From contig NZ_FOYQ01000001.1 in the NCBI RefSeq assembly GCF_900115205.1, positions 1,763,240 through 1,827,239 on the forward strand: 64,000 nucleotides of DNA. The letters run 5' to 3'. The position numbers and the translations under genes were made by a program. Of the stretch, positions 8,932-17,803 are shown in pieces (the first letter of the stretch is position 1; the number at the start of each line of letters is the position of its first letter). Origin of the DNA: Robiginitalea myxolifaciens (lineage in GTDB: Bacteria > Bacteroidota > Bacteroidia > Flavobacteriales > Flavobacteriaceae). The notes beneath the pieces are model-generated. The model did not search any database. It was given only the letters and a program-made list of their open reading frames with translations, and was not told the DNA's origin.

Positions 8932-9447
8932 ATGAAAATAAGGCTTCTAATTAACGGACGGGATCAGGAAATTGAAACAGATCCGCAAACACCATTGCTC
9001 TGGGTTATTCGGGACATACTGGATCTCAAGGGCACTAAATTCGGATGTGGGAAAGCTGCCTGCGGTGCCTGTACCATACATGTAGACGGGCAAGCCGTTC
9101 GTTCCTGTTCCTATCCCGTGCAACTGGCGGCAGGTAAGGCCATCACCACTATCGAAGGGTTGGGCACGCCTGAAGCTCCCCACCCGGTGCAAGAAGCGTG
9201 GATAGAAGAAATTGTTCCGCAATGCGGATACTGCCAGCCTGGATTTATGATGGCAGCGGCTGCCCTGCTCGAAAAAACGCCCGCCCCCACTGATGCAGAA
9301 ATCGATGCCGGGATCACAAATATTTGTCGCTGCGGCACGTATTATCGGATGCGGAAGGCTATTCACCGCGCTGCGGAATTAAAAGCGCCTGTTCTTCCCG
9401 AGGAAGCCGAGGCTATTGCCATTCAAGATAATTCGGACAATTCTTAG
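8932..9447 (+). CDS. (2Fe-2S)-binding small subunit of a molybdenum hydroxylase (IorA-like)
   Basis: Electron-transfer subunit that carries two [2Fe-2S] clusters for a molybdopterin hydroxylase. It has 171 residues. The plant-type ferredoxin domain (1-77) shows Cys39, Cys44, Cys47 and Cys59 (CGKAACGAC region). The alpha-helical domain (80-155) shows CGYC (98-101) and CRC (132-134). All eight cluster ligands are present. The next gene, 3 bases away, encodes the matching large subunit, so the two form one enzyme of the isoquinoline 1-oxidoreductase type within the xanthine dehydrogenase family. No FAD subunit is adjacent, in line with this subgroup. The true substrate cannot be read from sequence. 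Confidence 0.93.
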   Translation: MKIRLLINGRDQEIETDPQTPLLWVIRDILDLKGTKFGCGKAACGACTIHVDGQAVRSCSYPVQLAAGKAITTIEGLGTPEAPHPVQEAWIEEIVPQCGYCQPGFMMAAAALLEKTPAPTDAEIDAGITNICRCGTYYRMRKAIHRAAELKAPVLPEEAEAIAIQDNSDNS

Positions 9448-9450
9448 GCT

Positions 9451-11628
9451 ATGAAAGGAAAAGCAAAGAAAATTTCCCGAAGGAAATTTGTAGTACGCTC
9501 CCTACTGGGTGGTGGCGGCATCCTACTCGGAACGGTGATTCTGGCCAGAAACCCTTTGAGAAGGGCCCTGTACGGGGTGCTGGAGAATCCGAAAAACCTC
9601 ACCTATTTAGGGGATATCAGTGATCCCATGCTCTGGTTCGAAATCAGACCGGAATTGCCAATCATCCTGCATAGCCCCAAAGTTGAAATGGGCCAGGGGA
9701 CTTTTACCGGTATGGTCCAGCTAGCCGCCGATGAATTAGAAGTAAGGCCTGATCAGATCCTGATAAAACACGCCGAATCGGCCAGTGGTAATATCGACGG
9801 GCTTAGCACAGGTGGAAGCACATCCATCGCTGGTTTCTGGCAACCATTACGGGAGTTATCGGCTACCCTTCGGGAGATGCTTCGAACCGAGGCAGGTAAA
9901 AAGTTAGGAGTTGCCACGGCCGACATCCGCCTGGAGGAAGGGGTGGCCAGTGCTGGATTAAAATCCTTACCCTATGGGCAGATAGCTCAGGGGGTCACGG
10001 AATGGGAAATCCCGGAGACACCAGCTTTAAAGGAAATTAAGGACTACAAATTTATAGGAAAGCCCGTTCCCAGGGTAGATCTGGAGGCAAAGGTAATGGG
10101 GGAGCCTATCTTTGGCATGGATGCGGTGCTTCCCGGGATGCTCTACGGCGCTGTCGTACAGCCTGATAAAGTCGGAGTAGTATTTGGAGGGGCGGAAATC
10201 ACTCAAGCCGAAAAGATGCCCGGAGTGGTAAAGGTCGTAGTAGAGGACGATTTTGTAGGGGTAGTGGCTAACTCCTACACCGAAGCGGAAGCGGCCAAAG
10301 CGGCCATAAAAGTCGATTGGAAACGCGAAAGGGAATGGACCACGGCAGACATTAAGTCCGCGATACAAATTGGCAAAGGGGATAAAATGCTCATTCAGAA
10401 GGAAGGCCGTCCGGGCGGAATCCTGGAAGATGCGAAAGATGACTCCAGCCTGATCACAGCTACATATAGTAGCCCGCTCGGCGCGCATGCCCAGCTGGAA
10501 CCCAATGGGGCTGTCGCTAGCGTGGAAGGGGGAAAAGCCACTGTAATCCTCTCTACTCAGGTCGTAAAACTAACCCGGAAAGAGGTTGCCGACAGACTGG
10601 GATTCAAAGAGGAGGACGTAAATATCGTACCTACCTACCTGGGAGGTGGATTCGGGCGCCGGTTACATACGCCCAATGCCGTGCATGCTGCGGTATTATC
10701 CCGAGCGGTTGGCAAACCCGTAAAGTGTTTCCTGAATCGGAAAGAGGAATTCCAAAAGGATACCTTCCGCCCGCCTACCCAACATCAGTTATCCGCCAAA
10801 TTGAGCGAAGCCGGTTCGATCGAGGCTATAGAACATCAGTTTGCCTCTTCAGATGTCATGTTCAATGCTGCATTGTTGCCAGGATTCCTTTCTACAATCG
10901 TGGGTTCTGATATCGGTACCATGCGCGGTGGCCGAATACAATACTCAGGAATCCCCAATTACCGCGCAATTTCCTGGCATTGTGAATTGCCTTTCGCTAC
11001 CAGTTGGTGGCGAAGCCTCGGACTCCTGGCCAATACCTTTGCCATTGAGAGCTTTATGGATGAACTGGCGGTGGCCGCCGGAAAGGATCCTATTGCTTTT
11101 CACCTCGATCATATCGCCGACAATGAGGAAGGGAAGCGTTTGAAAAATGTGATTACCGCAGTTCGGGACCTGGCCGCATTCCGGGATTCCGCCCGGGATG
11201 GACGGGCTATGGGATTTGCCTGCTCCACCGATGCGGGGACTCCTGTGGCCATGGTCGCTGAGGTTCGGATGGAAGGAAAGGAAATTCGGGTAGATAAGGC
11301 GTGGATGGCCATAGACCCGGGCTTTGCAGTCAATCCCGACCAGGTTCGCGCGCAATGCGAAGGCTGTATCATTATGGGGATAAGTGCTGCGATGTACGAG
11401 GAAATGCGGGTGGAAGACAGCGAACTCAAGCCGATTATTTACGGCCCCTATCGCATGGCGCAAATGAAACACTCCCCTAAAGAAATCGAGGTGGAAATCA
11501 TCAACGGAACCGGCAAGCCGGGAGCTGTTGGGGAACCACCTTTGGGCCCGGTTGGAGCCGCGATAGCCAATGCCGTATTCCGGCTTACTGGCCAACGCCT
11601 TCGGGAGATGCCACTTGCGAGGGGTTAA
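9451..11628 (+). CDS. Molybdopterin-binding large subunit of a molybdenum hydroxylase (IorB-like), Tat-exported
   Basis: Catalytic subunit of an aldehyde or N-heterocycle hydroxylase. It has 725 residues. The N-terminus reads KKISRRKFVVRS followed by a hydrophobic stretch, a twin-arginine signal (Arg10-Arg11), so the folded enzyme with its small partner is likely carried to the periplasm. Molybdopterin-contact motifs include GGGFGRR (about 400) and the final GEPPLGP, whose Glu695 corresponds to the catalytic Glu of the family. The gene follows its small subunit by 3 bases. No XdhC/MocA-type maturation gene is seen downstream, where a convergent unrelated lipoprotein lies. Isoquinoline oxidoreductase is the nearest named type; substrate is unknown. 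Confidence 0.92.
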   Translation: MKGKAKKISRRKFVVRSLLGGGGILLGTVILARNPLRRALYGVLENPKNLTYLGDISDPMLWFEIRPELPIILHSPKVEMGQGTFTGMVQLAADELEVRPDQILIKHAESASGNIDGLSTGGSTSIAGFWQPLRELSATLREMLRTEAGKKLGVATADIRLEEGVASAGLKSLPYGQIAQGVTEWEIPETPALKEIKDYKFIGKPVPRVDLEAKVMGEPIFGMDAVLPGMLYGAVVQPDKVGVVFGGAEITQAEKMPGVVKVVVEDDFVGVVANSYTEAEAAKAAIKVDWKREREWTTADIKSAIQIGKGDKMLIQKEGRPGGILEDAKDDSSLITATYSSPLGAHAQLEPNGAVASVEGGKATVILSTQVVKLTRKEVADRLGFKEEDVNIVPTYLGGGFGRRLHTPNAVHAAVLSRAVGKPVKCFLNRKEEFQKDTFRPPTQHQLSAKLSEAGSIEAIEHQFASSDVMFNAALLPGFLSTIVGSDIGTMRGGRIQYSGIPNYRAISWHCELPFATSWWRSLGLLANTFAIESFMDELAVAAGKDPIAFHLDHIADNEEGKRLKNVITAVRDLAAFRDSARDGRAMGFACSTDAGTPVAMVAEVRMEGKEIRVDKAWMAIDPGFAVNPDQVRAQCEGCIIMGISAAMYEEMRVEDSELKPIIYGPYRMAQMKHSPKEIEVEIINGTGKPGAVGEPPLGPVGAAIANAVFRLTGQRLREMPLARG

Positions 11629-11673
11629 TCTTTAGATAGAATAAAGAGAAGTTTAAGTATTAAACCATCCATA

Positions 11674-12981
11674 CTATTGGTCGACTACTTCTTGTAGTTT
11701 GAAAATCCGCGCTTCCCGGTAGCTAGCATTCAGGCCTAAAGCAATAATGTCTCCCGGGTCGTTCAAGTCCAGTGCCCAAATTGTTCTGGGTTTCTCCTCT
11801 GTCAAAACATCGGCTAGTGGCATCCAAGCATTCTCGGAGGCTGAGAACTCAAAGCTATGTACAAAAATTTCTACCTCGTTCACATTACTCTTACGTATTT
11901 TTTGGTAGGCCAGCGCTATTCGGCTTCCATCCCTGCTAATGGCGGCAACTCCCTCATATTGTGCATAATATTCTTGATCCGAAAGCCAACTAATCTCCTG
12001 TCCTTTTTGCTGCCAAACACCGCCAATATTCTCGTAGACAACATGAAATGGCTGTGCCAAACCTGTACAATTGGTACAATCCGTAGTAGGTATCCTTCCT
12101 CCAAGCAGTAAGGTTTTACCGTCTCCGCTTAGCTCCATACTAGAGCCCAATCTATCGGTGTCTAACGTACCACTGATCTGACCTGCAGGCTGCCAATTGT
12201 CTTGGCCGATTGAATAGAACTGAATGAGGCCAGCACCCGTTGAATTTCCGATGGCCAGTAGAGATCCCTCGGCATCCAAAGATACTTTAACGCTGTATTC
12301 ACCTGGAGACATATCTTCCCCGATTTGATCCCATGCATTACCATTTTTCCTAAAAATTTTGACAAGGTCATTCCCGCTATTCTTGGGCATGGAAACGACA
12401 AGAATGGTTCCCGATTCATTGATCGCTATACGATTACCCCGTCCGACCTGATTAAGTATGTCGGAGCCTATCTGTACCCATTCTCCGTTTAGATTTTCGT
12501 AAACGCGAGTATAGTAGTCGTTAAAACTATCGGGGTTCGGTTCCGATCCTACTACCAGGAATTGTCCATCAGCGGCCAGGGCAATCTCTTCACCAATGAA
12601 GTCTGTGGTTAAATTGTAATTGCCAACCATATCGTCGTTATACTGTACCCAACTGGAGCCGTCAAATTCGTAGGAACGCACCAGACCTTTGCAAAAAACA
12701 CTGCAACCGTAGTTCCATTTACTACTACCGACAGCAAGTCGATTCCCAGAGCTACTGAGGTCCAAAGATCCGCCAAACACAGGTACTGAAACGTCCCAAA
12801 TTTTTTCCCCTTGTTGAACCCAGTGGAGGTTTTGTGAGGTTTCTTCCGGTTCGCTTTCTTCCGTTGGGATAGCTTCTTCCTCTTCCATCTCAGAAATAGG
12901 ATCTGAGGATGTACAGGCCACGGCCAGTATTATTGAAAATAAAAGATAAAATTTAGAAAAAGAGGTTGGGTTGGTTGACAT
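11674..12981 (-). CDS. Lipoprotein with beta-propeller-like repeats
   Basis: A 435-residue surface or periplasmic lipoprotein. The signal peptide ends in the lipobox LAVAC (Cys23), followed by a Glu/Ser/Pro-rich linker (28-50). The rest holds about six spaced repeats of the form GxxLAVGS / G-x-FLVVGS / GTILVVSM / GSLLAIGN / KTLLLGG / GSRIALAY, each after a segment with W-x-Q-x-G; this resembles FG-GAP or WD40-like propeller blades. Four Cys residues (a CSVFC pair and a CTNC pair) could form disulfides. No catalytic motif is recognised. It is convergent with the molybdenum hydroxylase operon and appears to be a single-gene unit. Confidence 0.75.
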   Translation of the reverse strand: MSTNPTSFSKFYLLFSIILAVACTSSDPISEMEEEEAIPTEESEPEETSQNLHWVQQGEKIWDVSVPVFGGSLDLSSSGNRLAVGSSKWNYGCSVFCKGLVRSYEFDGSSWVQYNDDMVGNYNLTTDFIGEEIALAADGQFLVVGSEPNPDSFNDYYTRVYENLNGEWVQIGSDILNQVGRGNRIAINESGTILVVSMPKNSGNDLVKIFRKNGNAWDQIGEDMSPGEYSVKVSLDAEGSLLAIGNSTGAGLIQFYSIGQDNWQPAGQISGTLDTDRLGSSMELSGDGKTLLLGGRIPTTDCTNCTGLAQPFHVVYENIGGVWQQKGQEISWLSDQEYYAQYEGVAAISRDGSRIALAYQKIRKSNVNEVEIFVHSFEFSASENAWMPLADVLTEEKPRTIWALDLNDPGDIIALGLNASYREARIFKLQEVVDQ

Positions 12982-13079
12982 CGCTTCTAAGTGGTTGGAT
13001 TTAAGATCAATTGTCTTATCCTAACGATCTTGTCCAGTCAATAGTATAAAGTAAAGGGTCGGTTTGTAGCTGCTTTTTC

Positions 13080-13292
13080 CTAATCCGCCCGCGCTACCTC
13101 ATTTTCCAATTTCAGTACCTGGGTTCCATCCTCCTGTTCTATTACTAGTGCCTTGTTCCCTTCTTCCCCTTTGCGGGTAACGTCCGTGCCCTCGAAGGTG
13201 CGGGTGATTTCGGAGGAATGTGACTCCACGACTTTCCCTTGGGCGTAGCCGTTTCCCCATTTCCATTTTACTGTAGTTCCTTCTCGTATCAT
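13080..13292 (-). CDS. DUF2945 / TUDOR-like hypervirulence-associated domain protein
   Basis: A 70-residue protein that is almost entirely one small beta-barrel domain: GTTVKWKWGNGYAQGKV at the start, then an SSEITR strand and a KALVIEQEDGTQVLKL strand. The pattern VxWxWGxGxAxGxV is typical of the DUF2945 (TUDOR-like) family, whose members are widespread in stress-related loci; molecular function is unknown. It starts 4 bases after the ArsC-like gene stop, so the two are almost surely one transcript. Confidence 0.85.
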   Translation of the reverse strand: MIREGTTVKWKWGNGYAQGKVVESHSSEITRTFEGTDVTRKGEEGNKALVIEQEDGTQVLKLENEVARAD

Positions 13293-13296
13293 TGCA

Positions 13297-13749
13297 TTAA
13301 AATTTTTCGTGGCCGGTAGTATCCTTGTGATCGGCCATTTTTATTGATTCAGGGTCTTTATCCATGTTGGCACCGTCCGCGCCGAGAAATACATCGAAAT
13401 CGAATCGGTCATCCGCTTGAACAATTTTCGATCCCATGATAATTATGGGGCGGTAGATCAATTCTGGGTTTTTATCGATTAATTTGAGCCAATCGTGTTC
13501 TTCAAGCGCTTCTGAATCGCTTATCTCCCGAACGAGTTCGTGTGTCGGATCAAGCATGTCCAGATAAGAAACACCAAGGCGTTCGCGAATTTCGGTCCAG
13601 ATAGTCTGAGATATGCCGTAGGGAATCAAGCTGATTTCCCGTAAGGATTTTTTGGAACTTCGGGCGTAGGGCAAAAGTCTTTTACCCATTTCAGATTGGT
13701 CGCTGTAGATGTAAATGAGTTGGTTGTCATCAGTAGCAAGCAAATTCAT
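13297..13749 (-). CDS. ArsC/Spx-like thioredoxin-fold protein lacking the active-site Cys
   Basis: A 150-residue protein with the ArsC/Spx architecture: an N-terminal strand (LIYIYSDQSEMGKRLLPYA), a helical insertion with SDSEALEEHDWLKLI, and the conserved segment IDKNPELIYRPIIIMGSKIV, which matches the NP-x-LI-RPI motif of arsenate reductase-like proteins. The family's CxxC or Cx2 catalytic Cys after the first strand is absent; here the position reads SDQSEMG, and the whole protein has no Cys at all. It is therefore unlikely to be an arsenate reductase and may act as a regulator or binding protein. The C-terminal 25 residues are charged and probably disordered. Co-transcribed with the DUF2945 gene. 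Confidence 0.75.
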   Translation of the reverse strand: MNLLATDDNQLIYIYSDQSEMGKRLLPYARSSKKSLREISLIPYGISQTIWTEIRERLGVSYLDMLDPTHELVREISDSEALEEHDWLKLIDKNPELIYRPIIIMGSKIVQADDRFDFDVFLGADGANMDKDPESIKMADHKDTTGHEKF

Positions 13750-13974
13750 AGAATTTAGGGTGTATTTAAACGGGGAGGGTTTCAGGTTAAGGCTGTTTAC
13801 AGCATAGTGAATTCCCCGATTACTAGCTGTTTCCTTTAATATCGGGCATTCTTCATTAGTAATGAGCCTTTTTAAGTTTTCCTTTAGAGGGTTTTATTCA
13901 TATGGACAAAGATTCTTCGCATATGATGCCATATCCTTAGGTCAAAAGAATAATTTGAAGCGCATTTAAACGAA

Positions 13975-15054
13975 ATGAGTAGTAGCAATCATCAGCGCCT
14001 GTTGGCAGATCCCGACGAGCTTTTAGAAATCCATGACCTTGTATACAGCACCCCGGAGATCCTGGCTATACTAAGGCAGCGCCATGGAGAGGACTTTGAA
14101 TATTCCGTTTCTGGAAGCGGAAAAATTAGCCAGAAGGATTTGGATCGAATCACCAGCCTGGTAATTCCACCTGCCTGGTCAGATGTTCGTATAGCAATCC
14201 TGGAGAATGCGCACCTGCAGGCTGTGGGAAGAGATGGTAAACGACGCAAGCAATATAGGTACCATCCTTTGTGGGCTCGATTGAGGAATCAGACCAAGTT
14301 TTACAAGATGGTTGTCTTTGGCCAGCGGCTACCAAAGATTCGAAAACGGGTAGAGGAAGACCTAAAGCAAAAGCGATGGACGCGAACCAAGGTACTGGCT
14401 CTGGTCATTCGATTGCTCGAGGAATCGCATATCCGAATCGGGAATGATTATTACGCAAAGCGCAATAAGACCTACGGTTTGTCTACGCTTAGAACCAAAC
14501 ACGTCGAGGTGTATCGCGACAAGATAAATTTTGAGTTCACAGGGAAACGAGGCAAGAAACACAACGTTACCATCAGAAATAAAAAATTAGCACGTCTGGT
14601 AAATCGTTGTGAAGAAATTCCCGGGTGGCAATTGTTCCAATTCTTCGATGAATCCGGGAATAAACACCGCATCGATAGCGGGATGGTAAATGAGTATATA
14701 AAGGATTCCTGTGGGGAGCTATTTTCTGCCAAAGACTTCAGAACCTGGGGGGCAAGTATAATAGCCTTTGATACCCTGGCCGAATTGGGCTTAGCCGAGG
14801 ATCAAAACACGAGAGATAAGTACTTGTTACAGGCGATAGATGTAGCGGCAGAAGCCTTGAATAATACTCGAAATGTATGTCGTAAATATTACGTTCATCC
14901 CGTAATTCAAAACCGTTTTCTAGATGGTAGTATTACGCCTTTTTTTGATAAAATTGGATCGGTGAAGCGAGAACCCGGATCCACGGATTTACAAAACAAT
15001 GAATATGCCTTGATCGAGTTATTGAAGTCATATGATCCTCAATTGAAGTTGTGA
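13975..15054 (+). CDS. DNA topoisomerase IB (poxvirus/bacterial type)
   Basis: Relaxes supercoiled DNA by a single-strand nick through a 3'-phosphotyrosine. It has 359 residues. The N-terminal domain (about 1-100) contains IPPAWSDVRI and the HLQAVGRDGKRRKQYRYHP-type region; the catalytic domain (110-320) contains RIGNDYYAKRNKTYGLSTL (with catalytic Arg/Lys), FRTWGAS and the CRKYYVHP motif, whose Tyr306 is the likely nucleophile. All these are standard for bacterial topoisomerase IB. It is preceded by about 225 bases of non-coding DNA shared with the divergent ArsC-like gene and overlaps the convergent HTH gene by 16 bases at the 3' end. Confidence 0.94.
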   Translation: MSSSNHQRLLADPDELLEIHDLVYSTPEILAILRQRHGEDFEYSVSGSGKISQKDLDRITSLVIPPAWSDVRIAILENAHLQAVGRDGKRRKQYRYHPLWARLRNQTKFYKMVVFGQRLPKIRKRVEEDLKQKRWTRTKVLALVIRLLEESHIRIGNDYYAKRNKTYGLSTLRTKHVEVYRDKINFEFTGKRGKKHNVTIRNKKLARLVNRCEEIPGWQLFQFFDESGNKHRIDSGMVNEYIKDSCGELFSAKDFRTWGASIIAFDTLAELGLAEDQNTRDKYLLQAIDVAAEALNNTRNVCRKYYVHPVIQNRFLDGSITPFFDKIGSVKREPGSTDLQNNEYALIELLKSYDPQLKL

Positions 15055-16283
15055 TCTAAGACTACTTTTCCGCCGCTATCCATAAGTTTTAACTTCGAGA
15101 CTTCCCCGGCGCCGACAAAACGGTAACGAAACCCGGCTATCCTCCCGATACTTTGGGTATACGATCCTGAGTAGAGCAGGGTGTCTTCTGCGAAAACCTG
15201 AATGTATTTATCGGTTACCTCAATCCGAATATCCCTGGATTCAGAAAAATCGATGCCCAGACCGGACAGGTCGTTTTCCTTTCCACCTAGATAGACCTCA
15301 CTCATCATTACCCCTATTTCGGAAATGCATCCGGGAATCGAAAAAGGGATGATGATAGCACTCCGGGAACCCAGGATAAGCAGGTTTACTCTTTGGCAAA
15401 CGGCCCATTTTTCATGGTATATATTGCGGATGGAAGTCTCCAGCACAAAATCGTCCCCCGAAACGGGTCCGAAGTCATTGACGTAATGGAAGGCGGATAC
15501 CAACGGGTCTTCCCGGCTCATTAATTCTTGCAGGGCATCCTCAGGCAAGCGCAGCCCGCCCCGGACCACTTCCGCTTCACTAAAGTATTTGGGGATGGGG
15601 GAATAGTCCAGTGTGCCCAACCAGCCATCCGATTTTATAAATAAGTCGTGCTCCTTGATGATGGAACCGTCGATTCGCAGCTTAGACCGGAAATAACCCG
15701 GATAGTAATACTGCGCAGTGGCTTGCGTTTGTCCGGGCTCCAATCGGACGGTACGGGTCTCGTCCCAGGATTGCTGGATTACCACATCGCCCGATTCAAT
15801 ACCGTCCAGGTCCAGATTAAAGACCACCGAGTTCGGCAAGTCTCCGGTTATGGGTTGGCTGGTAAATTCAATGCGGTCCGGATCAATAGCCGGTCTCTCC
15901 GGATCGCTCAAGGAAAACAGGGAAATAAATACAATGGTCATAAAGGCAGCGGAGAGCATGATAACCCCAACCTTTTCGTCTATGATCTTTCGGAACCTGG
16001 AGGGTTTCTCCTCAGGTTGGCTGGTTTTAAATTCCCGCCAGTTTTGGAAGCCGGCGAATTGGGCAAGCGCGTTCAGGGTCGAAATACTCGGGGCGCTTTT
16101 ATAATTGATCCTACCCCAGATCCGCTTTAAGGTAGTCGGGCTGAGTAGTACCTGGGTTTCCTGGTGGATGCGTTCGCTAAGTTCAATAAACACGTCGTTG
16201 TGCCAGCTGGCGGCATCTCCCCATCCCAGTTGGGTTTCGATCCGTTTCAGGCACTCCTGCACATATTTATAATCGGTATACAT
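15039..16283 (-). CDS. Membrane-anchored HTH-like protein with extracytoplasmic PKD/lectin-like region
   Basis: A 414-residue protein of unusual layout. Residues 1 to about 95 are cytoplasmic and resemble a helix-turn-helix or resolvase-type DNA-binding region (LLSPTTLKRIWGRINYKSAPSISTLNALAQFAGF), a pattern seen in many Bacteroidota membrane proteins. One transmembrane helix follows (about 107-127, GVIMLSAAFMTIVFISLFSL). The outer part (135-414) starts with a PKD-like beta-sandwich (ITGDLPNSVVFNLDLDGI) and ends with a jelly-roll-like segment. No kinase domain is seen, so if it regulates, it does so directly. The divergent neighbour encodes a secreted protein with a similar jelly-roll fold. 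Function is inferred from architecture only. Confidence 0.7.
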   Translation of the reverse strand: MYTDYKYVQECLKRIETQLGWGDAASWHNDVFIELSERIHQETQVLLSPTTLKRIWGRINYKSAPSISTLNALAQFAGFQNWREFKTSQPEEKPSRFRKIIDEKVGVIMLSAAFMTIVFISLFSLSDPERPAIDPDRIEFTSQPITGDLPNSVVFNLDLDGIESGDVVIQQSWDETRTVRLEPGQTQATAQYYYPGYFRSKLRIDGSIIKEHDLFIKSDGWLGTLDYSPIPKYFSEAEVVRGGLRLPEDALQELMSREDPLVSAFHYVNDFGPVSGDDFVLETSIRNIYHEKWAVCQRVNLLILGSRSAIIIPFSIPGCISEIGVMMSEVYLGGKENDLSGLGIDFSESRDIRIEVTDKYIQVFAEDTLLYSGSYTQSIGRIAGFRYRFVGAGEVSKLKLMDSGGKVVLDHNFN

Positions 16284-16399
16284 TGTAAGGCTAAGGTCTT
16301 AAAAAATATTCGTTGTGAACCCCTTTGTCCATACTTGCACGAACTTGTTTTCCTCCTTCCTCCTGCATTTGATTACTTCGTTTTGTAAAACAAGGTATC

Positions 16400-17500
16400 A
16401 TGAACAAGACCACACTACTACTAATTGCTTTTCTGGGTTTTCAAGTTATTTATGCACAACAAAATATTCCGATCGATACTGCCCATTGGGATATTCAGGC
16501 CCGCGCCCATGTGCTAGAAAAATTCCGGGAGCAGGATGCCATTTATCTACAGGGTGGGAGTATGACACTCCGCGATCAGACCTTTTTGAATGGGACTATT
16601 GAGTATGACGTGTTCCTCAAGGAGGATCCGGCTTTTCCCGGTCTTTACTTTCGTTTGAGAGAAGGCAACGCAGAACACTTTTACCTGCGGCCGCATCAAT
16701 CGGGGAATCCCGATGCCAATCAGGCCATTCCCCTTACCTACGGCATAGCGCCCTGGCAGTTGTACCACGGATCCAAATACGCCTATCCCTATCGCTATAC
16801 TTTTGACGATTGGACGCATGTAAAGATCGTGGTCAATGGAAATCGGGCTCAGGTGTTTTTGGATCATGCGAGCTCCCCGATGCTTTCCTGGGATCTCTTC
16901 CACGAGGCAGTACCCGGTCAGGTAGTGCTTACCGGTGGAAATGCAAGTGGATTGCATATTGCCAATATCCGCATTGATTCCCAACAGCAAGAATTGGTAG
17001 ATTTTAAGCCAGGCGAAAAGAAACCCCTGGCGAATCTGATTCCCCAGTGGCGTGTTTCGGATAAATTTGAGGAGAAGCTACTCGATAATCCCCAAGGAAT
17101 TCCCGGCCTGATTGCAGCCCGTAACTGGGAGGGTACTATTCAGGTAGAAGAAGGGACAGCGGCTAATATTAGCCGAGTGGTGAATTTGTTCGACGATACC
17201 CCAGGGAACACAGTCATGGCTCTAGTAACGGTTCGCTCGGATGGGGAGCAGCTCAAGTATTTTGAATTCGGCTATAGCGACCGCGTCGTGGTTATCCTCA
17301 ATGGGGAGCCGGTATATCGGGGCAATAATACCTTCCGATCCCGGGATTACCGCTACCTGGGTACGATTGGCCTCTTTGATGGCGTGTACCTGAAGTTAAA
17401 ACCCGGCAATAACGAACTGATGCTGGCTGTTTCAGAAAATTTCGGGGGATGGTTGGTCACAGGTCGCTTTGCTGACCCGGACGGTCTGAGTATCCGGTAG
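16400..17500 (+). CDS. Secreted protein with concanavalin-like (LamG/DUF1080-type) domain
   Basis: A 366-residue exported protein. The signal peptide MNKTTLLLIAFLGFQVIYAQ is followed by a jelly-roll domain (about 25-195) with features of the LamG/DUF1080 group: FLNGTIEYDVFLKEDPAFPGLYFRLR, then FDDWTHVKIVVNGNRAQVFLD. The second half (200-366) is a beta-rich domain ending in a galactose-binding-like pattern with LKPGNNELMLAVSENFGGW. No catalytic motif is evident, so a carbohydrate-binding or hydrolase-associated role is only possible. It is divergent from the membrane HTH protein at 15039-16283, separated by 116 bases, and may be its target. Confidence 0.72.
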   Translation: MNKTTLLLIAFLGFQVIYAQQNIPIDTAHWDIQARAHVLEKFREQDAIYLQGGSMTLRDQTFLNGTIEYDVFLKEDPAFPGLYFRLREGNAEHFYLRPHQSGNPDANQAIPLTYGIAPWQLYHGSKYAYPYRYTFDDWTHVKIVVNGNRAQVFLDHASSPMLSWDLFHEAVPGQVVLTGGNASGLHIANIRIDSQQQELVDFKPGEKKPLANLIPQWRVSDKFEEKLLDNPQGIPGLIAARNWEGTIQVEEGTAANISRVVNLFDDTPGNTVMALVTVRSDGEQLKYFEFGYSDRVVVILNGEPVYRGNNTFRSRDYRYLGTIGLFDGVYLKLKPGNNELMLAVSENFGGWLVTGRFADPDGLSIR

Positions 17501-17504
17501 GGAT

Positions 17505-17645
17505 TTACTTGTCCTGACTCGAAATCTCGATGTCCAAAGCACTTTTGTGCCTGGAATCGAAGGTGCGTCCCGCGTTGAACCGGTGATCAAAGTGCACCCC
17601 GTCGGTGTGCATGTCTGCCAGTAGCGGAGGGTAATTCTGTTCCAT
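17505..17645 (-). CDS. Possible small protein, 46 residues
   Basis: A complete short reading frame beginning MEQNYPPLLADMHTDGVHFD and ending SSQDK. It is hydrophilic, without signal or membrane segment, and contains several His and Asp residues. Codon use looks like that of neighbouring genes (GAC, CGG, GCG, ATC) and the frame occupies most of a 303-base gap between two convergent larger genes. I know no family. A near-match to the -7 element (TAGTCTTTG) lies about 20 bases upstream on the same strand. It may be real; evidence is weak. Confidence 0.4.
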   Translation of the reverse strand: MEQNYPPLLADMHTDGVHFDHRFNAGRTFDSRHKSALDIEISSQDK

Positions 17646-17732
17646 TTTGATGCATTTTTACAAAGACTAGGAATATCTTGATGTATTCTTATAGTCCCGG
17701 TCAGGTGTTTAGTAATGCTACAACAATATATG

Positions 17733-17751
17733 CATTTTGTTTAACAAAATG
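17733..17751. repeat. Perfect 9-bp palindrome in the 17.5-17.8 kb gap
   Basis: CATTTTGTT-T-AACAAAATG is a perfect inverted repeat with a one-base centre, flanked on the plus side by seven A residues. On the minus strand the T run precedes rather than follows the stem, so it is not a standard terminator for the GH9 gene that ends at 17804. It could be a protein-binding site or mRNA 3'-end structure. Apart from this and the 46-residue frame, nothing else is visible in 17501-17803. Confidence 0.4.
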
Positions 17752-17803
17752 AAAAAAAGATTAAACATTATGATGAGTTTAGGTTTTGGGGAATTGCGTA
17801 TTC

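Noticed and set aside
10945-11595. 216-codon minus-strand frame inside the molybdenum hydroxylase gene
   Set aside because: Shadow frame opposite an intact enzyme with the catalytic GEPPL motif.
13297-13749. Arsenate reductase ArsC
   Set aside because: The fold motif is present but the catalytic Cys is missing and no ars genes are near.
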